Of a stretch of DNA of 64,000 nucleotides, positions 35,851 to 47,473 are shown piece by piece. The DNA comes from Alopecurus myosuroides (Eukaryota > Streptophyta > Magnoliopsida > Poales > Poaceae): NCBI GenBank assembly GCA_028641055.1, contig CM054062.1, positions 140,534,682 to 140,598,681 of the forward strand, given 5' to 3'. The notes beneath the pieces were generated by a model. That model saw nothing but the letters and a program-made list of their open reading frames with translations, did not search any database and was not told where the DNA came from. A program made the position numbers and the translations under genes. Each line of letters opens with the position of its first letter. The stretch's first letter is position 1.

Positions 35851-38800
35851 GTGAGTACTAGGAAATTTTCGCCTGACAGCCTTCAGATATGCCAGGGATA
35901 CCCAGGGAGTTCGCCGAGCACTCACTCGAAGTTTATAAAGACGCCAAACCTATCAAGCAGACAACCCGACGGTTTTCAGAGCCAAAGCAAAAAAGCACTT
36001 GGAGAAGAAGTGAACAGGTTGCTCGCAGCAAAGTTCATCCGCGAGATAAAGATCTCCACCTGGTTAGCAAACCTGGTACTGGTCCCGAAGAAAAATACTG
36101 ACATCCTTCGCGTGTGCATCGACTACACGTTGTTGAATAAGCATTGCCCCAAGGATAACTTTCCCTTACGGATCGACCAAATCGTGGACTCCACAGCAGG
36201 CTGCCAGCTCCTCTCCTTCTTGGACGCCCACTCGAGCTATAATCAGATCAGGATGAAAAAGGAGGACGAGGAGAAGACAACATTTATCACACCCCATGGT
36301 GTTTACAGCTACACGACAATGCCTTTCGGGCTAAAGAACGCAGGCGCAACATATCAGTGCTGCATGCAAAAATGCCTCGCCAAGCTCATTTGCAAGAATG
36401 TACAAGTGTACGTTGACGACATCGTCATCAAGACTCGAGTAGAGGATACGCTCCTCGATGACATCAGAGAAACATTCGACGCGCTGAACGCATACCGAAT
36501 CAAGCTCAATCCTACCAAATGCGTCTTTGGCATCCCTGCCGGACAACTTCTCGGGTATTTAGTTTCTGCTCGAGGAATTGAAGCCAACCCGGAGAAAATC
36601 CAAGTGATCCTGACAATGAAGGAACCAACTAATCTCCACAGTGTGCAACAGCTCGCAGGACGACTAGCCGCTTTAAGCAGATTCATTGCGAGGCTGGGCG
36701 AGCAAGCAATCAAGCATTGCCTTTCTACAAGCTACTGAAGAAAGCGGATAAGTTCGATTGGACACCCGAAGCGCAGAAAGCATTCACGGACCTCAAGCGA
36801 GCATCGCAGAGTAGGCGTGTCCTGGCAAGGCCACAAGAACGGGAGCCACTGTATCTGTACCTAGCCGCAACAAATCAAGTCATCAGCACAACAATCGTGG
36901 TCGAGTGGCCGGAAGACGGCAAGGCGTATGGCGTCCAAAGGCCAATATATTATAACAGCGAGGTGCTTTCGCCCTGCAAACAGCGATACCCTCATTATCA
37001 GAAGCTCGCGTACGACGTGGTGCTCACAGCTCGAAAACTCAAGCACTACTTCCAGGAGCACACCGTCATGGTGCTAAACGACACATCACTCGGTACCATC
37101 ATGAATAACCCCATGGCATCCGGAAGAATTGCAAAGTGGAGTATCGAGCTCGGCGCCTGGGACATCATATATGCAGGGCGCAAATTTGTGAAATCACAAG
37201 TACTCGTGGAATTCCTGAGCGAGTGGACAGAACTACAAACGTCAGGTCCTCCAGAGTATACGAGCAACTGGACAATGTACTTCGACAGGTCGAAGAGAAA
37301 CCAAGGAGCTGGAGCCGGGGTTGTACTGATATCCCCCAGAGGTGACAAGTTGGAGTACATCCTGCGATTGGATTTTCCACCCGACGACCCGGCATCAAAC
37401 AATGACACAGAATACGAGGCCCTCCTTCACGACATGAAGATGGCGATCGCCTGTGGAGCCACCCGACTGATGATCTATGGAGATTCAAACCTCATCGTAC
37501 AACAGACGATGAAAGAGTGCGACACCATTGCAGAAAACATGGTCGCCTATCGAGATATGTACAACCTACTCGAAGGAAGTTTCAAAGGGTGCGAACTAAA
37601 ACACATTGCGCGATCCAGCAACGAAGAAGCAGACAAATTGGCAAACATGGGTTCTACCAACACACCATACCGCCTGGAATATACTTTGAGAGGATGATCA
37701 AGCACTCGGTCAAGGTCAAAAAATCAGCAGAAGCACCCACAACATTGGACACAGAGGTCAGCCCGCAAGCTGCTGTGATTGAGCTCAGCCACAACATTTC
37801 AAGGCAAGTTTTTCTGGTCGAACCAGTCTGGACGCAGAAATACCTCGACTACTTGTCCAACAAGCAGCTCCCAGCAGATATTCGCGAGACCCGACAGATA
37901 GTACGACGCATCAAAACTTTTTGAGTGCTCAATGAAGAGCTATACAAACAGAGCATATCAGGAATATTGCAGAGATGCATAGCACCCGAGGATGGCATGG
38001 AACTACTGCGAGATATACACCAAGGAGATTGCGGGCATCATGCCAGCTGGAAGGCGATCGTGGGTAAAGCTTTCCGAGCAGGATTCTACTGGCTCACAGC
38101 GGCCAGGAATGCAAAGGACCTAGTCGACAAGTGCAACGCTTGCCAAAGATTCGCGTCCAAGCCGCATGCCCCTGCCAATGAACTTCACATGACCCCAATC
38201 GCCTGGCCCTTTGCACAATGAGGGCTAGACATGGTGGGGCCACTGCGAAAGTCGACACCCGAGGATACACGCACTTGCTCGTTGCAGTCGACAAATTTAC
38301 GAAGTGGATCGAGGCTATGCCAGTCACCTCCGCCAGCGCCCAATGCGCCGTGAAATTCCTCAACTCCATTGTGTTCAGGTTTGGCATACCACACAACATC
38401 ATCACCGACAACGGCAGCAACTTCACAGCGAAGGAAACACAGAAATTCTGCAAACAGAAAGGAATCACCCTCAGTTTCGCCTCAGTGGCTCACCCGCAAA
38501 CTAATGGTCAAGTCGAGCGATCAAACGGATTAGTCTCAGCCGGCCTCAAGAAGCGGCTACTCGACCGCCTAAACCCACCAGCAGGACACTGGGCAGAGGA
38601 ATTACCATCAGTACTGTGGAGTCTTCGCACAACACCAAATCGGTCAACAAACTACACGCCATTTTTCATGGTCTATGGAGCCGAGGCCGTCCTAGCTGAA
38701 GTTGTCAAATTCAGCGCACCCCGAGTCGTCGCATACAGCGAAGAAACCTGGAACAGGGCACTCGCAGAAGACGTGGACGCACTCGATGAAATTCGCGATA

Positions 38801-39063
38801 TCGCACTCGCAAGATCAGCAGTATACCAGCAATCGCTTCGCAATTACCACAGTCGTCGTATACGCCACAGATCTTTCGTGGTAGGCGACCTGGTGTTGCG
38901 GCTCAAGCAAAAGGAAGGGCACAAGCTCGAGCCGCCCTGGGAAGGGCCCTTCATCATACACGAAGTTATCCTAGGTGGCGCGTATCGACCGAAGAACCCC
39001 GAGACCGGTGACATCTACTCCAATCCATGGAATGTTGCGCATCTCCACAAGTTCTATCCTTAG
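35851..39063 (+). pseudogene. Tat element pol: reverse transcriptase, dual RNase H, integrase
   Basis: Reverse transcriptase (35851-36738) has CIDYTLLNKHCPKDNFPL, MPFGLKNAGATYQ and an intact YVDD. A first RNase H region (36717 to about 37220) retains AYDVVLTARKLKHYF. It is followed by a second, archaeal-type RNase H (about 37260-37650) with NNDTEYEALL, YGDSNLIVQQ and NEEADKLA; the usual FDGS reads FDRS. Integrase (about 37925-39063) keeps its zinc finger (GHHASWKA, CNACQRF) and TDNGSNF and GQVERSNG of the DDE core. A TGA stands at about 38219 where Trp is usual, with a frame change just after. No chromodomain was seen. Confidence 0.9.
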
Positions 39064-39363
39064 GATTATTCTATTCGCGAAAATAAGGCTATACGAGCCA
39101 TCTTGTAGCTCGAGGAAAATACATGGCTTCTCAGCCATATCAATAAAAACACATGGTTTCTCAACCATAGCTATTCGTGTTTCTTCATTTTTTAGCTAAA
39201 CAATAGGTATACACCCCAAACGCACGGGGGCTACGCCTAACTAAGCATTGGAGGAACAATTACAAGTACAAGGTACAAACAAGGTGCACGCCTTATAAAA
39301 CACCTTATAAAATCTCGAGTGAACTGTACAAGGTAACATGATATCTACATCCTACGATTACAC
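39064..39363. other. Spacer between Tat pol and the antisense gene
   Basis: It contains two short repeats built on ACATGG.TTCTC.[CG]CCATA (39120-39170) and one GGGGGCTAC motif at 39226. It separates the convergent 3' ends of pol and the antisense gene. Confidence 0.5.
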
Positions 39364-42300
39364 CTAATGAGGAGCAGCCCTTTCAGCCAGTTTGTGTTCA
39401 ATCTCTTCAGAAGTCAGTCGAATGATCTCCTCTGCCGCAGGTTTCACGACTTCATAATGAGGGATCATATCGACTGGGGCATTGGGGAGGCTGGCCACGG
39501 ATCTAAAATTGACTTCAGGATGCCACAACCGAACAAAAGCGAGCGCCACTTCTGCACCGCAGATGAGCTGCTGACGAACACACTCGCGAACTTCACCAAC
39601 TCGGCCAAAAAAGTCTTAGCAGGTCGCTTAACTTCTCTTGAACAATACCCAGCGGATAGAACGTCTGATGCACAGAAGACAAGGCTTCGCGACAAGAATC
39701 CACAAGCAGCCTCGCCTGGCAAGCCCGGTACTTCAAAGTAGCCAGAATAAAGCCGCGGCTGCGGTCAGACCAAAAGTTGTTCACATGCAGCTTTGAGGTA
39801 CTCGTCCCATGAATAATGTGGTTGTCTACCCAACGAGTTTCACAAGGAGCATCGGGCTCAACAACTGTGAAAAACAGCGTGAAAGGTTAAAAAGGTGAAG
39901 TGAAGGTAAAACAACAAAGTGCTAGGGGGCTAGCATGCTTACAAAGCATATCCTTGGTAACAGCAGCTAGCTCCTCCATCACGAACTGTTCACGCTCAGC
40001 CGCAAACTTTTGCTTTGATTTAGCTACATTAGCCACTCCACGCAAAGCTTTCAGCTTTCGTTCACCATCCGCGACACGATCACGGAGCCCAACAAATGTA
40101 CCAACAGCAGAAACAAGAGGATCTACTCGTGCAGCAGATCCACTCGAAGATTCTGCGTTAGGACCCACAACCTGGAAGGAAATGAAACAAGTTCAGATAC
40201 ACTCCAAGACCCCACTCGAGAAATATACCACCTACTTAACATGTGCTCGGGGGCTACTCCCATCAGGAGCTCGTGCCGCTTCAATCGCAATAATCAGGCA
40301 TTTTAGACAACAAAAGAACACTTTGATTAAAAGCAAAATACGGGAATGCATCCCAAGGTTCATTACATTGAGAGAGCAAACTAAAAGCAGTCTATCCTAT
40401 GGAACTGCAGAGGTACTGCCACTCACGACAGGATGTCCCTTGCGACTAGCACGAGCAATCAATTCAGATAGCTTCTTGGCAAGGGCTGCAGCCGGATCGC
40501 CGAAAGGACGAAGCACTACCTTTTTGCATGTGGCAGCATCGAAGGGAAGGCTTGAGTACGCCTCATCCAGGCCTGCGACTCCATGCGCCAACGCAAACTG
40601 GATGGCAGCCTTCGCTCCGCATTCAGACTGGGCAACCGAGTAAGCCTGAAGAAGATCATCCTCCACGAAAACTTTCAGAAGGCCATCCAACATGGGCGGA
40701 ACCGCGGCATCCACCAAAAGACGCTCGTGGAGTTGCGTCAGCACTCGAGTGGCTTCGCCAACGAGGGAGCAGATCCCATGCGCATGTTTCTGGAGCTGGG
40801 CGCAAGAATCCGTCAGGACGTCCACTCGTTGAACCCTAGGCAGCTCCAGCGCAAAGCCAAGGACCTCTGCAAAAAAGCATCATAAATTCCTAAGACAGCC
40901 AATTTAGTCGCAACACAGCGGAAATAAAGTGCAACTTACCCGCAAATTTCTGAGCCAGAGGGCGAATGAAGCCAACAAGATCATTGTCCTATTTACCGCC
41001 AGCCTCCTCCAGTTGCTTCAGCGCGCCCTGGGCCTCAGCGAGCTTCCCCTCGAATTCAGTCGACCGCTTGCGAGAGGATTGAAGTTCCTTTCGAGCGGTC
41101 TCCAACTCGGCTTCAAGGGTTTTCACCCGAGTGACAGCATCAGTTTTCTCGGCCTTCAGGAGATCAACTTGAGCTACACAACAGTGAACTTTAGCCTAGG
41201 GGAATTTATATGATAAAAAAGAACATGCAAAAGGGAACAGATCAATTTACCTTGGAGAGCTTGGCCATCCGCGACGAGTCGATCACGATCCACCCGAAGG
41301 GATACGCAATCTGCCTCAGCCAAAAGTACGCGGCGACCAATGGCTGCGAGAGAATCAAGAAGAGACTGCAAAAATACAAGACGAAGGTCAAGTCAGAAAA
41401 ACAAAAAAGAAAGAAATTGAGCCTATTCACGACTGCAAACAGTCGAGTATAGCCTTGGGGGCTACTCCCATCGGGAGCACTGCCGTGCACCCGATAAAGT
41501 CAAGAGAAGAAAGAAGCTTAAATATTGAGTCTGTAGCCAATCACAAGCGATTGACCACAGCCTCGGGGGCTACTCCCATCGGGAGCACTATCGTGCACCC
41601 GATAAAAATCATAAGTAAACAAAGTGAAGGATGCAAGGAAGGTGACAAGGTTTACCTGGCCTTGGGCGGTACGCTGAGGGTCAGCCGAGCTACCCGACGC
41701 TTCTTTCGAAGCCAGGGCTCCACCCGCAAAGCCAGGCAACTTATAATCCATAGCCGCAGTTGCTGGAGCTGGGCTCGGAGAATTCTGGACAGCCTTAGCG
41801 ACGGGAGCTTCACTCGCAGCAGCATCCTTTTTCTTCACGGAAGGAATAGAGGAAGCGAACTGGCCAGGGCTGATGGATTGAAGCCTGTCATGAAAAAGCA
41901 ACAGCATAAGAAAAAACGAGAAAAAACTTTCGACTAAAGGATGATAGGAAAGAAAGAACTCACTCATCGTCGTCGTCGTCATCCAGCATATCCGCGTTCC
42001 AGGCGGTGGAGATCTTCGACTTGGGGGCAGGAGGAGGAAGCACGTTCAGGGGAGTCACAATGAGAGGCTCAGCTGCCTTTTCAGATCCTCCACCCAAATA
42101 ATTATCTTTGGAGGTAGCTTCATCGTCCCCCTCCCTGTGGCGCTTGCGATGGTGGAGGTCGCTACCCGACTCTTCCACGTCATCCGAAGAACCGTGCTCA
42201 GAACTCGAGTCGGCTTCAGCGACGCTGGTGTCAAGGGGAGCCTCAAGGTTGCTCGCCAGCAAGTCCGAAGCATCCTCAGCAGAAATTGGCGGGTAGCAGG

Positions 42301-43389
42301 TTGCTACCCCCACGCTCTACAGAAGGAAACCAAGAAGAAGGAGAAAAGAGAAAGCTCAGTCAAACAAACTCTCGAGTGACAAAAAAGTTAAAACAGAGAG
42401 GAGAAGAACTTACATCAGATGGAGGAGACCTTGAAGCTTCGAATGCTGCGATGGGGCAGATGTCAAAGGACTCACCCACCTTCAGCTTGGTGATGGCCGC
42501 GATTTTCTTCTCGAATTCGGCTTTCGAAAGTTCTTCTCGGCTCACACGGCTGGGGTCTTCGCTGCCCTGTTACTCCCACATGGTCGAAGGCCTCTCCTGA
42601 AGGGGCTGGATCCTGCGCCTAAGGAACACACTCACCAGATGCAAGCCATTGAACGCGACCCCAGCGGTCTGGTCGCGAAGAGCTATTACCTTGGCGAGTA
42701 GCGGGGCGATGACTCGGTTTTCTTCAACCGAGAGCTTGTGCGCCCAGGACTTCCGCCACTTCAAGACAGCAAATGGGTGGAATTCGTGAGCTCCACCCGC
42801 GCTGTTATCAATGACATAAAACCACTTCCTCCACCACCCTTGCGCGGAGTCGATGAAATGCATCTCGAAGTAGGAGCTATCCGTTTTAGCCTGGATCCCG
42901 AAGCCGCCAGTGCGCAGCGTCTCTCCAAGCTCGGTCTCCACCCGCAACTTCTCACGGAAGACCCGCACTTTGAGTAGGGCCTTCCAAAGGCCCCAGTGCG
43001 GGCGAATGCCGAGGAATCACTCGCAAAGTACGATGAAGCACGATATGTGCTGCACCGCATTTGGAGGCAAATCACGGAGCTGTATGCCGTAGACATACAA
43101 CAAACCAAGAAGAAAATGATGGAGGGGGAGCGAGAGCCCGCACGAGACGTGATCCGCAAAGATCACGCGCTCGTTCGCGTGGGGGGTTGGGTACCTCCTC
43201 CTTCTTGCCGAGGCGAACTCGCTTGTCGCCATCAGCGGGCAGCAGCCCCTCCCTTTGCACCTCCTTGATGCTCTTGATCGTGGTCTTGGCAGAATGCCAG
43301 TCGCCCGTGCTCGGGGCTGGTGGCGCGGGAGCATCCTCGGGCGCCTTCGATGCTGAGGCAGCAGCGCTGCGTTTCCTTCCTCCTGCCAT
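39364..43389 (-). pseudogene. Antisense multi-exon gene inside the Tat element (extra ORF, PF04195-like)
   Basis: The first codon is at 43389 (minus), with an alanine/proline-rich start. At about 43190-43020 the sequence fits the plant 'putative gypsy type transposon' domain (LPLHHFLLGLLYVYGIQLRD, LPPNAVQHISCFIVLCE), continuing after a frame change to YFEMHFIDSAQGWWRKWFYV. Downstream pieces join at GT-AG sites: SPPSD then GTAAGT (42416) to CTGTAG (about 42317); GATGA then GTGAGT (about 41965); a donor at about 41656. Coiled-coil exons follow (41371-41270; 41170-40945, one in-frame stop; 40860-40397), ending at 39364. Extra ORFs in this position are known for Tat elements; their function is unknown. 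It carries at least one frameshift and one nonsense codon. Confidence 0.8.
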
Positions 43390-43488
43390 GGGAACTTGTA
43401 GGTGCCTGCAGAAGAAGAGATGAGCGCGAGGAAGAAGAAGACGGGGAAGCAAATGACCGGGAGGTTTTCACTTTCCGCCTAAGGACGG

Positions 43489-43500
43489 TATATATATATA
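43489..43500 (-). promoter_or_regulatory. TATA run upstream of the antisense gene
   Basis: An uninterrupted TA repeat lies about 100 bases upstream (minus strand) of the antisense start codon, the normal distance for a plant TATA box plus short leader. It is far from either LTR, so the gene probably has its own promoter (inference). Confidence 0.6.
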
Positions 43501-43817
43501 CATGACCACTCGATCTGAGCCGTTCATCGAGCAACGTGGCACCCATCGCGGCTGCCACGCGTGAAGCGGAAACGAGAAGGTGGTGAAAGCTGTTTCGTGC
43601 CACGATCTTAACAATAGACCGTGCGCATTTACTGCACACGGCTCGCGGAAAAACCAGAAACGACGTCTCATTTCCGGTCAAAAGGCTGACAAGGTGGGCT
43701 AGCATGCCCTGTTTTCACTTCATCACGTCCCATCGGGAGGAGTCAGAGCAAACAAAGTGCACAATGACGTCATTGTGTGTGTCATCAAATCTGGGAAGTT
43801 TCTCGGGTAGGATCCTA

Positions 43818-44067
43818 AACACGAAATTTCTTTCGTATGGACACATCAAGACGCGAAAAATCTTTCGCATAAACTCCATAACACGAAATTTCTTTCGTTT
43901 GGATATCTCAAGACGCAAAAACTCTCTCGCATAAACTTCATAACACAAAATTTCTTTCGTTTGGATATCTCAAGACGCGAAAACTCTCTCGCATAAACTC
44001 CATAACACGAAATTTCTTTCGTTTGGATATCTCAAGACACGAAAAACTCTTTCGCATAAACTCCAAA
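43818..44067. repeat. Four tandem copies of a 62-bp repeat
   Basis: Copies start at about 43818, 43880, 43942 and 44004, each with AACACGAAATTTCTTTCG and a CGCATAAACT segment. They lie upstream of the antisense gene promoter. Confidence 0.9.
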
Positions 44068-44669
44068 CAAGGAAAAATTATTTACTCGCAAATTCGCGAG
44101 GAAATGTCCACGGGTGAGCGGTCCCAGCCACTCTAGCATACGATGTATACGCATCTTTACCCTGGATCGTTCAGCCGACTAGGCACATCTGGATACCGTA
44201 TCCTCTCGATATGAAGGTAAGACCCAAAAGATCTTTCTTGAGGGCCTGGAATCGCACTCAAGCTGCGTCCTCAGGTAAATTTCCGTGTCAACAACACGAA
44301 GAAAAATCCTAGCGGACGCGCCGGGTACCCTATTAGGTTAAGTTCGACTCGGTATCACCTCCACGGCCCAGTCGCAATGATCACCTCACCAGATTCGAGT
44401 CGGAGGTCTTGAATCTGTGTAGGCCAGATTTTTTTTTTGCCCTAGATGCAATTAATTGGCCCTGAGCTTTCGGGAGAGCCAAGCAACTGAGCCACATCCT
44501 TCTGCGAAAACAGCCAACACACAGGCACTTTTATTTTCTTGATACTCGAGTAGAAGAAATGCATCGCATACAGGGTACACATCTTCTTCAAACGATTGAA
44601 GCCACCAGTCGAAAAGAAATCAAGATAAACTTTGAGCGTCCACCCGACAGATTCTCAGCCGAGTAAACG
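44068..44669. other. Tat element 3' untranslated region
   Basis: No ORF or repeat stands out. It lies between the 62-bp repeats and the polypurine tract. Confidence 0.5.
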
Positions 44670-44681
44670 CTCAGGGGCTAC
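44670..44681 (+). other. Polypurine tract of the Tat element
   Basis: CTCAGGGGCTAC sits immediately before the 3' LTR. It is only moderately purine-rich, but its position and the recurring GGGGCTAC core support it. Confidence 0.6.
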
Positions 44682-45173
44682 TGACGAAGGGATGGATCCT
44701 AGGCCTGTCGGGTGAGCCTACCCGGTCTCAGGCCCAAGGCCCAAGCTCCAAAGGAGGCGCCATGGATTGTTCAGAAGGGCCAATCAAAGCCCACCCGCAA
44801 AGCCTTGCGGGTTAAGAAAGGAAACCTGTAACCGACTTAGGGTTAGATTTTGTATCCCCCCGGGCACGGTTTGAGAACTGGCTATCTATATAAAGCCAAG
44901 AGAACCACCGGGGGAGGGGACCAAGCAAGACAGCACCACCAAAGCCTTGAGATCGAGATCGTACCCTCGACTTGAGCATCCCCCATTGTAACCGATCTAC
45001 TCGTTAATACAGATCGACAGAGGCAGGAGTAAGAGTTTCACCTCTACGAGGGCCCCGAACCTGGGTAAATCGTGCCCCCTGTTTAGCCGACGATTGTCAC
45101 CAGCGCCTACACGTTCTCCTACTCGAAACCCTATGGGCTCACCCGAGAGATTTGTTGAGATGCATATTCGACG
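44682..45173 (+). repeat. 3' LTR of the Tat element
   Basis: 492 bp, about 95 percent identical to the 5' LTR by eye, TATA box at 44887-44894, end TTCGACG (originally CA). Confidence 0.93.
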
Positions 45174-45184
45174 TGGAGGGAGTA

Positions 45185-46570
45185 TGTTTTTAAAAATATC
45201 GACTGGCATATCTGACTGGATCATAGCTCTATACATGAAATCCACTGAGAACATTCCATTCTTAGTCAGATTCCACCAAAACTCATCATTTCCTGGTGTT
45301 AACTTGACCGTAGACAACCAATGAACCAGTGCATTCCAGGACAGCAGCCTTGGACCGATGAGAACTCGCCTGAATGTCACATTACGAGGTGATGTCTGCA
45401 TGACAGTAGCCAGCGTATAATCCTTATGACGTACAATGTTGTATAGTGCCGGAGTTCTCGGAGAGTGGTATTACCCAACCATTTGTCATCCCAGAAACTT
45501 ATCTTTGATCCATCCTTAATCTTAAATACCCCATAGTGAAAAAGTGTTTTTTAGTCGCCATTAGGCCGGCCCAAAAGTGTGAATCACCCAGTTTCCACAT
45601 AACCTGTGAGACTGCTTTCGAACCAATGTATTTTCGTTTAAGGAGCGTTTGCCAAACGTCATCTTCGGTAAGTAGTTTTAAGAGCCATTTACCAAGCAGG
45701 GCTGAGTTTTTCAGATGTAGGTCATGTATTCCTAGCCCCTCTTGTCTTTCGGTCGACAAACTACATCACACCTAGCCAGCCGATACTTCTTTTTCTCGCT
45801 GTCCCCTTGCTAAAAAAGTCTTGGTCGGAAATTATCCAACTTTTTCAAGACTTGTTTAAATAACTGGAAGAATGATATCATATATAGTACCATATTCGAT
45901 AGTACTGAATTTATGAGTACCAACCTTTCACCAAGGGAGAACAATTTACCTTTTCAACTAGTTAGCCTTTTCTGCAGGCGTTCTTCGACTTGGCTCCATG
46001 CTGCATTAGTCAACCTCCTATAATTTATTGATATACCCAAATACTTAATAGGAAATTGGCCTTACTCGCATCCAAACAACTCGGCATACTGAGCTACAGC
46101 ATCCTAGGCCTCACCGAAGCAAAACAATTCACTTTTATGAAAGTTAATTTTTAATCCGGATAACTGTTCAAACACCGAAAGGATTAATTTCATGTTCGCA
46201 GCTTTATCCATACCATGTTCCATAAAGAGAATCGTATCATCTGCATACTGAAGAATGGATAGTCCCCCATCAACAAGATGTGGAATTACCCTCTCAATTT
46301 GACCATTTTCTTTGGCTCTTTCGATCATTATCACTAACATATCAACCACAATATTAAGCACTATGGGCGAGAATAGATCACCTTGTCTTAAGCGTTTTTT
46401 AGTCTGAAAGTAATGGTCAACGTCGTTATTAACTTTAATAGCCACACTACCTCCAGACACATAACTGCGAACCAGGTCGCACCACTCTTATAAGAATCCT
46501 TTCATTCTCGGAGTCGGTTGGAGAAACTCTCAGTTCACTTTATCATAGGTCTTTTCAAAGTCTATTTGCA
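45185..46570 (-). pseudogene. LINE-c reverse transcriptase part
   Basis: From about 46570 down to 45185 the minus strand encodes the palm of the reverse transcriptase ([31 protein letters not shown]) and the thumb/connection region up to DMPVDIFKNI. It matches LINE-a at about 3770-5170 with many small indels. The first part is cut at about 46570, so the element lacks ORF1 and the endonuclease. Its C-terminus lies at 22612-23147. Confidence 0.85.
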
Positions 46571-46884
46571 AATATGCTCATATTTCACCAACATCCAGCG
46601 TTTTGCAAGGTGGTTAGAAGGAGCAGTTTTTTTTTTTTTACATACAAAGTGTTTCCGTTGCTTTGTTCTATGATGATAAGAATATCCCAATTGCAATTTT
46701 AGCTTGACATTTTCATTTTTCTTAGCGAGTGGACAAATTTCAAATTAAGTGTTGGAAAGAAAATAAATTAGATTGCCGCGTGTTAACTCGTGTGCATCCA
46801 TGCCACTAATACTCGTCGTATGTATCAAGAGTGAAGAATTATTTGTAGTTTATCTGCTAGCTATTATATGCATGTTCTGAGAAC

Positions 46885-47050
46885 CAAGTGCTCGCTTGTG
46901 CTTTGGATGTGGAGGCAGCTCGTCTAGATTCGAGCCCCAGCCAAAGCATACTCGAAATAATGCGAGTCACAACTGAGATATACCCGATCTAAATGGGTGT
47001 CTTACTTATCTACCAACATATAACCAACTGAGGGGGAACCGTTAGTCAAC
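46885..47050 (+). mobile_element. Possible tRNA-derived SINE-like insertion in copy A
   Basis: This stretch is missing from copy B. It contains AGATTCGAGCCCC, close to the tRNA B-box (GGTTCGANTCC), about 30 bases after a weak A-box-like stretch. No TSD or tail was found, so the call is tentative; a deletion in copy B is an alternative. Confidence 0.35.
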
Positions 47051-47473
47051 GTTAGAATACCACTTTTGTCTGATTAGAAAATCAATGTTCCGATGTAATT
47101 TAAAGAATGCGCTACTCACCCAATGGTATGGCCATTGTGTTGGTCAATGAATAGAATGAAAGGTCTCAATTAGTCCAGGTAGTTACATTCGGGGTACGAT
47201 AACAGCCCATCATTAAGGCTTAATTACTTACGCTAAAACTGCTTTACTCAAATGCCAATTTGCATGCCCCTGAGTGTACTATTCTTATTTATGACTATCA
47301 AGACCAGCATCTAATTTGGTTGTGGTATACCCGCAAAAAAAAAATGGTTGTGGTAGTATATGAATTGGGCTCTTGCTTTAAGTCAAAGCCTTTTATCAGT
47401 TCAATCGATACATTTGATCACTGGGGCTATAAAAATTGTGGTTGCCACTTGCGAGTTGATGTCTACTTTATTT

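Larger units (their letters stand above)
23488..45173 (+). mobile_element. Ty3/Gypsy LTR retrotransposon, Tat lineage, about 13 kb without the inner insertion
   Basis: LTRs of 494 and 492 bp (23488-23981, 44682-45173) begin TGACGAAGG. The ends now read TTCGATA and TTCGACG, both one transition from TTCGACA, so the original was a TG...CA LTR. The 5-bp TSD TGGAG is perfect (23483-23487, 45174-45178). Order: PBS, gag, protease, reverse transcriptase, RNase H, a second RNase H, integrase, then about 5.6 kb holding an antisense gene. Dual RNase H and extra 3' ORFs are known traits of the plant Tat lineage. I count about 24 differences between the LTRs (about 5 percent), so it is older than the element inside it. 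Confidence 0.95.
23148..45182. mobile_element. Stowaway-like MITE, about 340 bp, split by the Tat Gypsy element
   Basis: The left part, 23148-23487, starts CTCCCTCCATTCCTTTTTAC after a TA. Its right part carries the complementary TAGAGTAAAAAAGAATGGAG at 23468-23487. The last bases (GGAG) are at 45179-45182, followed by TA, on the far side of the retrotransposon. It is larger than a typical Stowaway and non-coding. The retrotransposon hit its right terminal repeat. Confidence 0.85.
22466..46570 (-). mobile_element. 5'-truncated LINE (LINE-c, same family as LINE-a), split by nested insertions
   Basis: The 3' end is at 22466 (run of nine T on the plus strand, then a tail matching LINE-a). It is contiguous to 23147, resumes at 45183 and ends at about 46570 inside the reverse transcriptase, where copy B resumes homology with the flank. 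The two coding halves join in sense across the inserted MITE: the zinc-binding region on the left, the polymerase on the right. Copy B lacks the LINE entirely. Own length is about 2.1 kb. Confidence 0.9.
12459..47278 (+). repeat. Duplicated segment, copy A (interrupted by transposons)
   Basis: Five pieces match copy B (62804-64000) in the same order and orientation: 12459-12683, 12808-12923, 14852-14977, 22344-22465 and 46571-47278. They are separated in copy A by a Stowaway, a Helitron, LINE-b and the LINE-c complex. Shared landmarks include AAATTTATAAATCTTGTTTC, TTGTATTATCTAAGAGT, CTTCAAAATTCGTGTT and TGTGTTGGTCAATGAATAGA. The copies look roughly 75-90 percent identical by eye. Homology continues to the window edge in copy B, so the right limit in copy A is a minimum. 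Confidence 0.88.

Noticed and set aside
46905..46950. Functional tRNA gene
   Set aside because: Only a B-box-like stretch is present; no cloverleaf with an acceptor stem could be folded by eye.
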